From the NCBI GenBank assembly GCA_028564705.1, contig JAPXFQ010002820.1:112501-176500 (forward strand): a DNA stretch of 64,000 nucleotides, written 5' to 3'. The notes under the pieces were generated by a model. It saw nothing but the letters and a program-made list of their open reading frames with translations. It was not told where the DNA came from and made no database searches. Position 1 is the stretch's first letter. Each line of letters starts with the position of its first letter. Position numbers and translations under genes: made by a program. The DNA is from Apricaphanius iberus. Its lineage: Eukaryota > Chordata > Actinopteri > Cyprinodontiformes > Aphaniidae. Below are positions 20,906 to 32,744 of the stretch, one piece after another.

Positions 20906-21603
20906 AAAAGTTTAATTGTTATAACATGCTTAACCTATCATATCTACTTTCAGAAATCCTAGGAACTACCACTAGACCTGCATTCTGAGAACAAAGTGCT
21001 CTTTTAGGAACATATGGAACAATCAGATCTCTGATGTATGATGGAGCTTGATTATTAAGGGCTTTATACGTAAGGAGGATCTTGAACTTCATTCTGGATT
21101 TTACAGGGAGCCAATGGAGAGAAGCAAATACAGGAGAAATGTGATCTCTCTTTTTAATATTCATCAGAACTCTTGCTGCAGCATTTTGGATCAACTGAAG
21201 GCTTTTAATTGCATTTTGTGGACTTCTTAGTAATAATAAATTACTGTAGTCCAGCCTTGAAATAGCAAATGCATGGACTAGTTTCTCTGCATCACTCCTG
21301 GACAGGATGTTTCTAATTTTAGCAATATTCTGGAGGTGAAAGAAGTCTTAGGAACCTGTTCAGTATGAGATTTAAATGTCATGTCTTGGTCAAAAGTTAC
21401 ACAGAGGTTCTTTAAATTATTACCAGAGGCCAAATTAATGTAATCTAAATGAATTGATTGATTTAGCAGTTTCCTTTTCAAAGGTTCTGGTCCAAAGACA
21501 ACAACTTCTGTCTTGTCTGAATGTAAAAGTAGAAAATTCAGAGTCATCCAGGTTTTTATGTCAAAATGTATAACTGTTACTGATGTCATTTTGCCCGTGC
21601 CGG
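20906..21603 (-). mobile_element. L2-like LINE ORF2 C-terminal fragment
   Basis: The minus strand encodes IQNAAARVLMNIKKRDHISP, LHWLPVKSRMKFKILLTYKA and PSYIRDLI (20919-21194). The preceding reverse transcriptase end (LLLHSDKTEVVVFGPE) is at 21278-21589. The reading frame is broken. Confidence 0.8.
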
Positions 21604-21604
21604 T

Positions 21605-22545
21605 AAATTCAATTCAATTCACTTTATTTATATAGCGCCATTTCACAACAGATGTCATCTCAAGGCACTTTACAAAAAGAGTTATTACAATACAATGTTT
21701 AATTAGGAATTAGAGAACCACAGAAGATTGCGTAATGACTTCTCAGCAATCCCTCAAGCATGAAGCGACAGTGGAGAGGAAAAACTCCCTTTTAACAGGA
21801 AGAAACCTCCAGCAGAACCAGGCTCAGCATAAGCGGTCATCTGCAGAGACCGTCTGGGGTTTGGAGAATACATAACAGAGACACAGAAAGAGCAATAGAA
21901 CTGATGCAGAAGCTGGTAAGCAGGAGTGGAGAACTTTCCTCCACTGCAATGCCATCTTAGTCAGGGTCGTCAGGCAGGGCGGGTCAGGAGCACCTACTGT
22001 AGGAAGAGACTAAGAGAAAACAGGTTCGTGCTTGAACTTACAGCACATCATGCAGTTGGGGAGAAGTAGGAGAGAAAGTAGGAACTGACTCTAATAATGT
22101 CCTCCAACAGCCAAGCCTAAAGCAGCATAGCTTCTAACGTTAACCTGTCTCCTAGCTACTAGGAGACCTGGCTACCAACACTCTCTACCTGGCTTACATT
22201 AACCTATCTCTACCTAGCTACTCTACCTCTTCCTATCTCTTCCTAGCTTTTACACTCTACCTGACTACTAACATTAACCTATCTCTTCCTAGCTACCTGT
22301 CTAACCTGTCTCTAACTACCTATAAACATATCTCTAACTGTAAGCTTTGTCAAAGAGGAAAGTTTTAAGCCTAGTTTTAAAGATATACAAATTGTCTGCT
22401 TCACGAACCAACCCTGGGAGCCGGTTCCATAGGAGGGGAGCCTGATAGCTGAAAGATCTGCCACCCATTCTACTTTTAGAAATCCTAGGAACTACCAGTA
22501 AACCTGCAGTCTGACTTTGTATGGTGTTATTGGATTGTATGGTGT
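21605..22545 (-). mobile_element. L2-like LINE 3' end with AATTC-type tail
   Basis: The tail at the left reads TTCAATTCAATTCACTTTAT on the plus strand, that is, tandem GAATT at the minus-strand 3' end. The long 3' UTR (GGAAAAACTCCCTTTTAACA region) is typical of fish L2 elements. Near 22465-22510 it shares TTAGAAATCCTAGGAACTACC with 20948-20975. Tandem degenerate ACCTATCTCTACCTAGC motifs fill 22140-22330. Confidence 0.65.
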
Positions 22546-22729
22546 TATTGGATACTTAGACTCTAACATGGAGCACTTATGTTTGTTACTGCAGTAACGG
22601 AGTTGCAGCTGAGCTGGGGGGAAATGTGGTCATTGTTATTGTCCACTTATCGTTATTCAGGTTAAATGTTCAATATACTCTGATATTAATATTAGCTCAT
22701 ATCGCCCAGCCCTCTATTGAAAACTTTAA

Positions 22730-23100
22730 ATGAAAGGTAATTCAAGGTGCTTTACATGATTTGGTGGTAAAGAAACCAAATGTGATAAAAGCATAGAAAG
22801 TAAAAACAGCAACAGTATGACAAGTTAAAACAGTTTTGAAGTATAATACACAATCCATGAAAGAAAAAAAATGCATTTGATTTAAAAGAATATTATAAAA
22901 AGCAATTTATGTCAAAAATGTATTTTAGAACATTAATCAAAGGCAGCTCTAAATAGTAGAGTTTTAATCTTTGATTTAAAAGAGCTTAACTATTCAGCAG
23001 CTTTGCAGCCATCAGAAAGTTTGTTTCCAGCTTTGTGGGGAATAGAAACTGAAAGCTGCTTCTCCATGTTTGGTTCTAATTCTAGGAATGTTTAGGTCTG
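22730..23100 (-). mobile_element. L2-like LINE 3' fragment
   Basis: Parallels 9355-9690: the minus strand ends with AAGCACCTTGAATTACC-type tail sequence, and internal blocks such as the AAAGAGCTTAACTATTCAGC region correspond. Decayed. Confidence 0.55.
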
Positions 23101-23387
23101 TGTTTTTCAACCTTTTTTGAGCTAAGGTACATTTTTTCATTAAAAAAATCACGAGGCACACCACCAACCAAAAATTTTATAAAATGATACCCTGCGGCCC
23201 CCTATAATACCAATATAGTAATTCCTATGTGGTATATAAAATTTTTGATTGTTGTTTTGATTAGACAAAAATCTTCTTGAAAATCAAGAATGTTAGAAAA
23301 TAATCGTGTTTATTTTATGTTCATAAGTGCCTGGCCCTGGTCTCTCACTGTTGTGCGGTCACTGGGGTGACCATGGCTTAGGTGATC

Positions 23388-24120
23388 TTGTACATTTTGG
23401 TCTTGTCTATACTACAAGGTACTATACTGACAGGGTTAAATGGAATTGCATTAATTAAAAAGAGACTAAACTACAAACTTCAGTAACTAACCCTAGACTA
23501 AATGTCACCAGCTTTCTTCAACTAAAACTAAACGAAAATACTCATGTATAATTCTGACTAAAATAAGACTAAAATGCTCACTTTTAGTTGATTTAAACTT
23601 CACTAGACTAAAAGGAGTAAGAACACGACTAAAAGTAATAAAAACTAAAATGACAGCTTGTAACAAAGACTAGACTAAAACTAAAATTAAAACAGGCTGC
23701 CAAAAACAACACAGGATACCACCCTCTGAGGACCGACTTTAAACACTTACGGCTGAGGCGGAACTAAAAAGGAAACACAACTGTTTCTGGTGTCAGTTTC
23801 CGTGTGGGACCAGCAGCGGAAGTAAACAACAAAGCACAAGCAGCGTTAGCTTCCGGGCTTCCATCTGTTGTATCGTCGGCTGGAAGACTGTTCCTGCCGT
23901 GTGAGCGGAATATTTCGGTATCTGCAGTAACGAGATCTTCGGTTCATCATCAGAGAGAACTGATCAGAACCTCCAGGTTTGTTAAACGTACAGTTCTGGA
24001 TAGATTAACACTGGAACACAGAGAATAAGATCAGGAAACTAGTAGATAGCACAGATGGAGCAACACGGTCCGTGTTTTCATAGCAGTTCAGTTATTTGCT
24101 GAGTTCATCGCTGATTGTTT
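23388..24120 (+). repeat. Right arm of the long inverted repeat (family Y copy 2 head)
   Basis: Reverse-complement partner of 19640-20352. It contains the ORF 23804-24028 (73 codons plus start), closely matching the ORF at 19941-19720 with one small indel and a few substitutions. Confidence 0.75.
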
Positions 24121-25370
24121 TTTTTCTTCTTTTTTTTTATCTTTGATGATATGGAAATTCACATATCAATGTAGATAGGGATTTGGCTGATTTACTGTCC
24201 ATTGTAGTTTTAAACATACTTATTAGGATCTGAATAGGAACCCATCTGTACGATAAAAAAATTGTTCTCTCCCCGAGCTAGACAGAAGTGAAGTGAAATC
24301 CCCTCCGTAAGCGGTCAACTTTTCTCAGAGTGAACTGCTCCAGAGACACAACAACATCTCTCACTGACCTTCAGTTGAACCAGAGTAGATAAAATGTAAA
24401 TAAATCTCCAACTTCAGTTTCAAGTCCCAAGCAATAAGCTAAATTAACTGGTTGCATTTACTAATAGGTATTCATATTTATTACACTTATTTCAATATAG
24501 TTATGTTTAAAGTTTCCCATTACATTTAAAAACATCCAGAACAAATCATAGATCAGTGGCCTGTTGAACTGAAACTATCTGAACCTTTCCCAATTGGGTT
24601 TGATTACATGTTGCATTCTGGGAGGTGGCGGTCATGTTGGGAGCTCAACGAAGATTACAAACCTTAGATTCGCTGTTGAAACAGGACATTGCATAGCAGA
24701 AGCAGAGTTGGGAGAGAAAAAGTTATACAAATCCAGAAGAGGATGTGGAAAAAAAGTGGAAACGCTAAAATTGGAAGCCAGGGACCAATATAATATTCAA
24801 AGTCAGCATTATAAACGGTTTGAATCCATATGAAACGCCTAATAAAGACTGGAGCACCGACAAGTTGTCCTCCAGTTGAGCATCACGGACATTTCCGGCT
24901 GCCTTGTTTGTGCTGTTAGTGCTTAAACTTCAGGACAGTTCTGAAGCTACTAGTGTTGGAGTCTGATGTGCTGTTTTTAAACGGATTGGTTCAGCAGCAA
25001 ACTCTGAGAACATAGTAATCCGGACAAACTAAGCCCTCACAGTAACCTGTAGCACTAACAAAATTCACACATGCTTTTAATGATGTGTTTAAAAGTGCTA
25101 AGATGTTATACGCTACTGTCATATAAGTGTTATATATATCTAAGTATATATATATCGTGAGGTGGGAGGTTTGGCTAACTTGTAAAAAGTTGAGCTTCTC
25201 TTATATCCCGATTTGAATGAGAGGTCTACATTTCATTTGTTTTCCCAGTAACTATCAACATTTTTATCCCATAAAGTGTTTCAGTGGGTCTGCATTAGGC
25301 GGTAACCTATGTATGTGTTGGTTTTCCTGTACATCCTGCAGTCTCTGTGGAATTCCACTTTCCCTGCCTC
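24121..25370. other. Family Y copy 2 remainder and unassigned sequence
   Basis: About 24530-24590 again matches family Y (CATCCAGAACAAATCATAGA); 24130-24530 is an apparent insertion relative to the other copies. The ORF at 24594-24833 has no recognisable domain. A short AT repeat sits at 25140-25157. Confidence 0.35.
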
Positions 25371-25713
25371 TCGGTTGCCATGGTTACCCATGAAACGCCC
25401 CTTATTACGGTGCGTCCTGCTCCTGTTGCATTGCTAGCATCCCATCACTTCAAAAGTGCGTACTACGGCTAACTGATAGTAGTTTTTCTGCGATGATTAA
25501 TGATTAAAACATACCACCCGATTATTGCGGTCACTTTTTAATATCGCAATGTTGAAAATTTGATTATCTGCCCAGCTCTGTGAGAGACTATTCCACAAAA
25601 AGCCCCGACAATCACAAATTGAAATGTTATAACACTTTGCGTAGAATGCTTGCCAAAACCATACTCAAGTTCAGCTAATAAAATTTACCAGCGCCGAGTA
25701 TATTACAGATCTA

Positions 25714-25800
<87 letters not shown>

Positions 25801-25935
25801 CATATCCTGCCTCCTACATACCCAATGTCTGCCATAAACAGACGGAGCAAGTCGGTGAATATTCCGCATCGACTTAAGCCAGCTAGGCGTTTCATTGGTA
25901 ACCATGGCAACCAAGAGGCGAAGAAGGAATCCGCC
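25371..25935. repeat. Repeat family Z, related to 50480-50960
   Basis: Shares GGTTGCCATGGTTACCC, a GATTAAAACATACCACCCGA stretch and TGCCATAAAC-type blocks with 50480-50960, partly in inverted order. It encloses the microsatellite below. Confidence 0.5.
25712..25800 (+). repeat. TCTG/TATC tetranucleotide microsatellite
   Basis: Five or so TCTG units are followed by about sixteen TATC units. Confidence 0.95.
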
Positions 25936-25939
25936 CTGA

Positions 25940-27086
25940 ATGGGGAGCCTAAGTCACGCCCTTCTACTTCCTGTCCATGGGTCCCCAAATACAAAAAAAA
26001 TAAATGAATGAGAGTCAACAGAGCGATAAGTTATTTTCTGATCCAGTTTGAAATTTGCCTTGGATCAAACATATGATGTCAGCGAATTTCTAAAACTAAT
26101 GTTGATGCAGAGAAAACGCTGATTTTCGACCGGAGGCAAAAGTTACTTTAGGTTTTGTGTAAAAACGTTTAGCGGACTACAACTGCAGAAGAAGAAGGAG
26201 AGCGAGGGTCGTAGCCTCCAGGATGAAGAAAGGAGCATTAAACACGGAGAAAACCTCTATAAATCTGACCATGTGGAAAGTAGCAGCTATGTCGGGGATA
26301 AAGCAGTCGGTGGAGTGAGAGCCAGCATGGAGGAGTTTGAAGTTTATTTTCATATTTTTCTTTTTTTCATTTAAAATATCTTAATCTTTATATTGTAAAA
26401 ATGTATGTTATTTTGATTTAATAATTAATTTTTGTAATAAAATGCATTGTTTACAGTAAATGTTTTTTAAATGGTATTCTAAACCTTTTAAAAGTTGTTC
26501 TGCTGCAATGTATCTGGAAAGAGAGAACCTTCATCAGCAGTCATTTTGACATATTTAAGAAAATAAATAATATACCACAATGCCTATTGTTACTGCACAT
26601 GCTTCAGATTATATTAATATAGATTTGCCATATATTCCAATACTGGGTTTTTCCTGCGTTCAAATTTGCGTGGCGGCCGCCTCCAGCTAATTTGCTTGCA
26701 GCCCCAGCTTTATATCGGTCTGCCCCCCGCTGTATGGATGTTATTTTAACTGCAGTTGCAGCGGTGTGCTTGGGAAGCGCAGAAAAGCTCTACAAGCTCT
26801 AGGTGAGTGTTTTACGTGCTATAATTGTGCTAACTCCCATATATGCGAGTAGGCATTTTAAATGCGAATTTTTGCAATCAAATAAATCCCAAATCACTGG
26901 ACAAAAACTTTAGAAATGTACATTGTTAGTTATTATTTAGATGGAAGTACAACATATGTGTGATTCAGGACGTTAGACAAAGCGGACCAGAGAATAACTT
27001 TTATCGCTTCATTGACTTCCATTCATTATTTTTCCGGTTTGGGGACCCACGGGCCGACGGGAAGGGGAGGAGCTTAGGTTCCCCAT
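25940..27086 (+). mobile_element. Foldback DNA element, family X, copy 2
   Basis: The left end ATGGGGAGCCTAAG at 25940 and the right end CTTAGGTTCCCCAT at 27086 are inverted. Internal sequence matches 17594-18310 reversed, except for a 450-bp insertion (26336-26784) that breaks the GAGGAG/AAGCTC junction seen in copy 1. Confidence 0.68.
26336..26784 (+). repeat. Repeat family U, copy 1, inserted in family X
   Basis: Nearly identical to 29972-30457, including AAGTTTATTTTCATATTTTT at the start and TTTGCGTGGCGGCCGCCTCC inside. No terminal inverted repeat or ORF is visible. Confidence 0.75.
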
Positions 27087-27112
27087 AGCTCTCTTCCAAC
27101 TTCAATCTCTAA

Positions 27113-27700
27113 AGCCTAGTTTATGCTTCTCCGTTTTGACGGAGACGGATCGACGCACCGCCATTATCCGTCGACGCAAGGGATCTCCGTCACCTATGCA
27201 TGGACACAAGGAGTAGAGGCCCAATTTTTAACTATCCGTCAACGGAGAGCGTCTGCATCTAATTGGTGAGGTTCAGCAACCGCCAGAGATCGCTTCACCA
27301 AAACGGGGCCTCTAATCTGTTCTTTTGGCGATTTTAAACGCAAGGAGATGTAGGAAAACAACAAAAAAGGCTGCTGTGTTTGTTTCCATGTGTTTTTAGA
27401 GTATTCTATAATCCGCACTTCTGGTAAAAAGCTTTACAGCTCAATCAAAATGTACTTTCTGTCGTCCATTGCTCCTTGAGGAAGAAATGCGTTCGTAAGC
27501 CTAGAAAAAACCTCAAAGGGCGCTGTGTGATAGTAGGCAGAGACGCCATGAAAAGTTAGCGCCCCCTGCTGTCCTGGTCGAGCAACGCAGAAAAAACAAT
27601 GTAGAGTTGAGCGGAAAAAAACAGACTACTATAAATGAAAAACGTCTGTGTCAGCTGTGTCTGAGTGTAAATTTGCGGTCGGAGAATTATAAACTAGGCT
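27113..27700. mobile_element. Harbinger-like MITE, copy 1
   Basis: TAA target duplications (27110-27112, 27701-27703) flank inverted ends AGCCTAGTTTATGCTTCTCC and its near-complement ending ATAAACTAGGCT. TAA/TTA duplication is typical of PIF/Harbinger. The 588 bp have no ORF. Confidence 0.8.
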
Positions 27701-27703
27701 TAA

Positions 27704-28621
27704 GTCCCCAGCATTATGCCATATCCCCATGATGACTTTGTTAATAATATTAATCACTAAACAGAACTAATATTAAAATAATTCCTTCGCTACTGTATAT
27801 AGGAGGGGGGATATGATCCAAAATCACCTGGAGTGTTCTAGGGAGAGGGAACTAGCATGCAGCTGTGTGTATTCAAAGTTAGATTGATCTGAAATTTACT
27901 TATTGTGGGTACATTTTGTTAGCTGAACTTAAGTACAGTTTTAGTAAGAAATCTACGCAAAGTTTTCTAAATGAGACTCCAGCACCTTCTCTGACTTTGT
28001 TTTGACTACGTCGATAGGTCGTGTTTGAATATCAGTCTTCTCCTGTTTTTTTCCAGGTTTTCATTTGTGGTTGTCGGGAGTTTTTCTGCAATGGCCCCTT
28101 ACTGTATTGTGATTACAGCTGATGTATTACTCTTGTTGTAAAAGTTGTCCATACCATTTAGTTTACCAATAGATCCTCCCTGCAGCTGTCAGACTGTACA
28201 ATCAAAGCTGCTCCCAGCAAACATAGATGTTTACATCAGCGCTACATATTTGTATTTTGCATTAATCTACCAAACAATCTGCTATTGCTATAATTCACAC
28301 ATTATTTCTCCTAGGATATATATGCTAACCTACTGAATTATTTTTTACAGTTTTTAATGGACAGTACAGTAGTTCTTTTAAACATCCTGATGTAAATATT
28401 TTCTCTCTTCTGTGATTTATTTTTCTTTTGTGTGTGTTTTTTTTCAAAAGATATGTGCACATTTTGGCTGCTGCTTTTACAACCGAATTTCCCCTCGTGC
28501 GACTATTAAAGGATTATCCTATTCTATTTTTGAATAGTCAGTAGCCCTCTCTGATGTTCCCACCTGTCCTGACTGACTATCGTGTACAAACAAGCTTACC
28601 AGCATAACTACCGTTTTTCAG
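27704..28621. other. Unassigned stretch with a LINE-like 3' tail
   Basis: Near 28470-28530 the motif AATTTCCCCTCGTG plus ACTATTAAAGGATTATCC resembles the 3' end of fish LINEs. The ORF at 28145-28336 is unsupported. Confidence 0.35.
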
Positions 28622-28754
28622 GAGGATCTGCTTGGAGGTAAACTGACAAAAACGCGGCTGCCGTACGCTGGCGCCACTGGGCCCTCTGACCAACACCAGT
28701 TGGCAAACTGGCTGGAGAACACAACCAAGAAGATGGACGAAGCAAGTGACAGGG
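28622..28754 (+). CDS. Orphan exon-like segment (44 codons, internal exon)
   Basis: A pyrimidine-rich tract and TTTTTCAG precede a 133-nt segment; CAGG followed by GTGAGT ends it. Only one frame is open: it begins EDLLGGKLTKTRLPYAGATG and ends NWLENTTKKMDEASDR. The other two frames stop within 30 bases. Base composition is richer in GC than the flanks. It could be an internal exon of a host gene whose other exons lie outside or were lost, or a captured or pseudogene exon. I do not recognise the protein. Confidence 0.4.
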
Positions 28755-29493
28755 TGAGTTCTGATCCATTACCTACACAACAAAGGCTTAAAACACAGTT
28801 TTGACAAAAAAGAACATGGGTAAAATAATCATCTTAAGCTGTAATGCATTGTTCTGGTGTATCTCTTGTCCAATCTTCTTGTCAAATAAAGAGTATAAAT
28901 TAGAGCTACAAACAGACTCCAACGGCCCTCACAGTTTAGCACCTCTGCAGCCTGTATCACGATCTCATGTATGTCACAATGCCACCTCAACACAGCATTA
29001 GAGTTTACATCTTCTACAATCAGGGACACTCATTCATGATAGAAAACTGTTCCTTTGTTCTCATTGGCTGAGAAAGAGAGGGGTGCTCCACCTTGTGCAC
29101 AAAACATCTTTGATGTAACGTATGGCTGATCCTCATTTGACCAATCACAGTCAACGTTATCCTACCCTCATGGATACCAGCTCCCTGCTCTGACCCTCAA
29201 CACTTTTTTGTCTTTTTATGGACTTCAGCGGTTGTTTTGAGATATTTTATTAGCTGTCAACGGTTTAATCTGCTATGTGACTTTGTGTTCTATGTCTGAT
29301 CTGTTTCATTAAACACAGATTGTTGCTGTTTTTTAACGGTGATGGGAAATATAACATTGTTAAGGTAGAAGTTATATAAATTTAGCCTAAGGTAGCGATT
29401 TTGACTATACCGCAGTTATGTATTTTGATGATGTCATCAAACTGTGCCTAGATACTTTAGCCAGGTACGCAAGGATACCGATATTCAGTGTTT
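28755..29493. other. Unassigned stretch
   Basis: Nothing recognisable; the two ORFs near 28801-29029 overlap on opposite strands and lack features. Confidence 0.3.
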
Positions 29494-29501
29494 GTTTTCA
29501 C

Positions 29502-29850
29502 TAGGGATGCACCGAAATGAAAACTCTTGGCCGAAACCGAAAACGAAGAAAGCTAAGTCCGAGAACCGAAACACCGAAATAAATGATTTTCAATTATTAG
29601 AACGATAGCATTTACGGCTATGATGTGTACTTACCTCACTAAACTCAAAGCATAGCAATAAATCAGTTACAAAACTATGAAGATATTTATTTAGCACTGA
29701 CATAACAACAATGCACAATATAAATCAAATTAATGAAGTTTCGGCTGTGTTGTTTCGGTGATTTAGGTCTTTCAGCCGAAAACCGAAAATGCACTTTTGG
29801 GTCATTTTCGGCCGAAAAGTTTCGGTGACCGAATTTTCGGTGCATCCTTA
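29502..29850. mobile_element. hAT-type MITE with 8-bp target duplication
   Basis: GTTTTCAC at 29494-29501 repeats exactly at 29851-29858. The ends are TAGGGATGCACCGAA and TTCGGTGCATCCTTA. An 8-bp duplication and these ends fit hAT. No ORF in 349 bp. Confidence 0.9.
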
Positions 29851-29971
29851 GTTTTCACCCCAGATATTAAAAGTTAAAAGATTTTTTCTTTGAACATTAA
29901 ACATTTGTTATTCAAAAATATGCATGTTTCTTTTCGTGTGTTATTACATGTATGAATAAGTACTTAGGAAA

Positions 29972-30457
29972 GCAGATATTTTTTAAGTTTATTTTCATAT
30001 TTTTCTTTTTTTCATTTAAAATATCTTAATCTTTATATCGTAAAAATGTATGTTATTTTGATTTAATAATTTAAATTTCTTATAAAATGCATTGTTTACA
30101 GTAAACGTTTTTTAAATGGTATTCTAAACCTTTTAAAAGTTGTTCTGCTGCATGTATCTGGAAAGAGAGAACCTTCATCAGCAGTCATTTTGACATATAT
30201 AAAGAAAAGAAATAATATACCACAATACCTATTGTTACTCCACATGCTTCAAATTATATTAATATAGATTTGCCATATATCCCATTCATGGTTTTTGTCC
30301 TGCGTTCAAATTTGCGTGGCGGCCGCCTCCAGCTAATTTGCTTGCAGCCCCAGCTTTATATCGGTCTGCCCCCCTATGTATGGATGTTATTTTAACTGCA
30401 GTTGCAGCGTTGCGCCACCATGGGGGCGCTATATCAGCAGCGGTGTGCTGGGGAAGG
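29972..30457 (+). repeat. Repeat family U, copy 2
   Basis: Direct-orientation copy of 26336-26784. It carries about 36 extra bases (GCGCCACCATGGGGGCGC region) near its 3' end that copy 1 lacks. Confidence 0.75.
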
Positions 30458-32610
30458 TCCTGATTTACCCCCGGCTCTTCAATCAGCTAAATATTTTTCT
30501 TTTTTTGCATCCAAACATGTCGTGTTTATTTTTTTAAAACATCCTCCGTCTCAGAGTAACGTTAATGGATTTTAGCATTACAGATATGAACTGGGAAAAT
30601 CAGCAACTACTTTTAAAAAAACAACCTCACGAGGATAGTGAGGAATCCAGGTGAAACAGTGCAGATAAATTATTGTAACAGGCAGTTAAAATGTAATTAT
30701 GGTTGTGACAAGATGTGAAAATTGCAGGCAGGGGCTGGAGAGGGTCAGAATACAGGACAGGACAGTTTTTATGACGAGTTTGTCTCCACCAAACATGAAG
30801 CCTAGTTAATAACAGCCGCGGTGCGCCATAAAATGATCATATCGGCGTCTGACCAACTTTTTGTGTGAGCCACGAGCGATCCAGTCGTTTGCGAAACTAA
30901 AGGCAATTTTCTAAATAAAGTACTGCAGATTACAAATGTTATCATATTTATGGATCTAAACAGATTATAGCGACAATAGAGAGCTTTCCTCCTGTCTAAT
31001 TCACTGAGAAACAGAAAGAGAAAATATATTTATTAAATGAGAAGATTAGAAAAACAAATGTTTGTATTTCAACAGTAAATACTCCTCTCTACCACCGCTC
31101 ACACTGTCATGCTTACTTTCTGCGTGGATGCTACTTCCAAGATTTTTACAGACTCCGTTCTGCTCTAAAAATGTTCTGCAATGTTGCAGGTACCGTTTAA
31201 AGATGGAAAAAAATACATCATCTAAATGTCATGGGTCTGGCAGAAGTTTTTTTTTTTTTTACTGTGGATGGGGGAAAAATATTCATATAATATTTTTGGT
31301 TGACTCCCACTTTCCATTGCGCGGAGAGAGTCCGAAAACCTCTCCAACTTTGCGTTGAATGCAGATTATTCTCACTATCTCCGCATCCAGCGCTCACAGA
31401 GAGAGATTTGATTGGTCCACCTGAAAAAGCAGATTAGCTGCAGGAACCCGTTCTATTGCAGGACTCTGATCTGTAAATTAAGTTGAAGTTTCTCTGCACA
31501 TAACGGGGAAAAACAGCAAAATTTGCAAAGGTAACCCATTTTATTGTTGCACATATTCTTCTGGGGTGGATACGTATAAATTTGCCGTCCTTGTGCTATA
31601 TGTGGGTTTTTAATGTCTACCATTTGAGCAACAATACGTAATCCTTTGGCTTCCAACTGTTATTAGTGGAATAAAGATGCGTTTTTTTTTATCACCTGTT
31701 TATACCTTCAGTGCTTATTGTGATGAAACGTGAAACAGAATAATAATAGCTTATGAATAGTTTATACTTAAATAAAGTTAATAATAATAGTTAATGTCTG
31801 ATTTGTGGATAAATCTTTACAACTTGATGCACTTTCAGTTTAAAGTTGGCTCCTTATTTTTGTATGAATATTGTTTTGATAAAAGAATGCTTTAACATGA
31901 TAATTATCATATTCTTATTAGAACACTTTTAAAAAAATGTGACTCAGTTGAATTCACAGAATTCATGCATGTGTTGGCGAATGGTGAGGATGGTGCCTCC
32001 TCTGCCTCAGTTTGAGCCAGGAAAAAACCCGCCATATCTTCACAACGTGATTCCAACTGCAAGTCGAAGAGTTAGTTTTCGGGCCACAGTTTGTGGACCG
32101 CGATACTAGAGCCTATTTTGCTTTTTCATCCCGTTCCCAATCAATTTATGACTGTCACCGCCTGCTCCCGCTGTTCCTCTTTCATTCCCGCTCCCTCCTG
32201 CCATATCTGCATGCAAACTCACTCCCACCTCCCCACAGGTTCGTAGGTGAACAAAAACAGGTTTATTTAGAAAAGAGGAATTAATATTAATACAATCAAC
32301 AAAATCAGTGCTTTGAATTGGTGTTCATGCCGAAACACAAGACTATGACTGGAGTAAAAAAAAAAAAAAAATTATTAAATGTGGCAATATCACATTCAAT
32401 TTGATCAAATTTGATAAATTACTGAAAACTCTGAAACACAATATAACCATAACTTAACTTGTTGAAGCCGACATTAATACACCAGCTCAGAACCAGGTGT
32501 TGGTTTTACTCATCAGCTGGATTTTGTCTCTAGACCAGTTTTCCGTTTTCTTTTATTCTCTAGAGTCTAAACCGTCTTGCACATAGAATGATAGGAACTT
32601 ATTTTTGTGA
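30458..32610. other. Unassigned stretch including repeat family W
   Basis: The part 30830-31130 resembles 41340-41680, sharing GTGGATCTAAAC-type, CTCCTCCTGTCTA and GAGAAAATATATT blocks, so it is a diverged two-copy repeat. The ORFs at 31062-31358, 31453-31656 and 32093-32284 show no domain. Confidence 0.35.
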
Positions 32611-32744
32611 GGCAAGGCAGTTTTATTTGTATAGCACACTTTCTACAACATATCATTTATTTGGTTTCTTTCTCAGCAAATCATGTAAAGCAGTTTGAAT
32701 TGCCTTGTATTGAAAGTGTGCTATACAAATAAAATTGCCTTGCC
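32611..32744. repeat. Hairpin of two L2-type LINE tails, tail to tail
   Basis: Arms 32611-32643 and 32712-32744 are reverse complements with one mismatch. Each contains TTTTATTTGTATAGCACAC or its complement and GGCAAGGC, the fish L2 3' tail. Confidence 0.85.

Noticed and set aside
22140..22330. CRISPR-like array of short repeats (CTACCT/TATCTCT units)
   Set aside because: Degenerate tandem motif in a LINE 3' UTR without regular spacers, in a vertebrate genome.
25650..25877. Open frame with repeated Ser-Ile-Tyr-Leu
   Set aside because: Translation of the tetranucleotide microsatellite.
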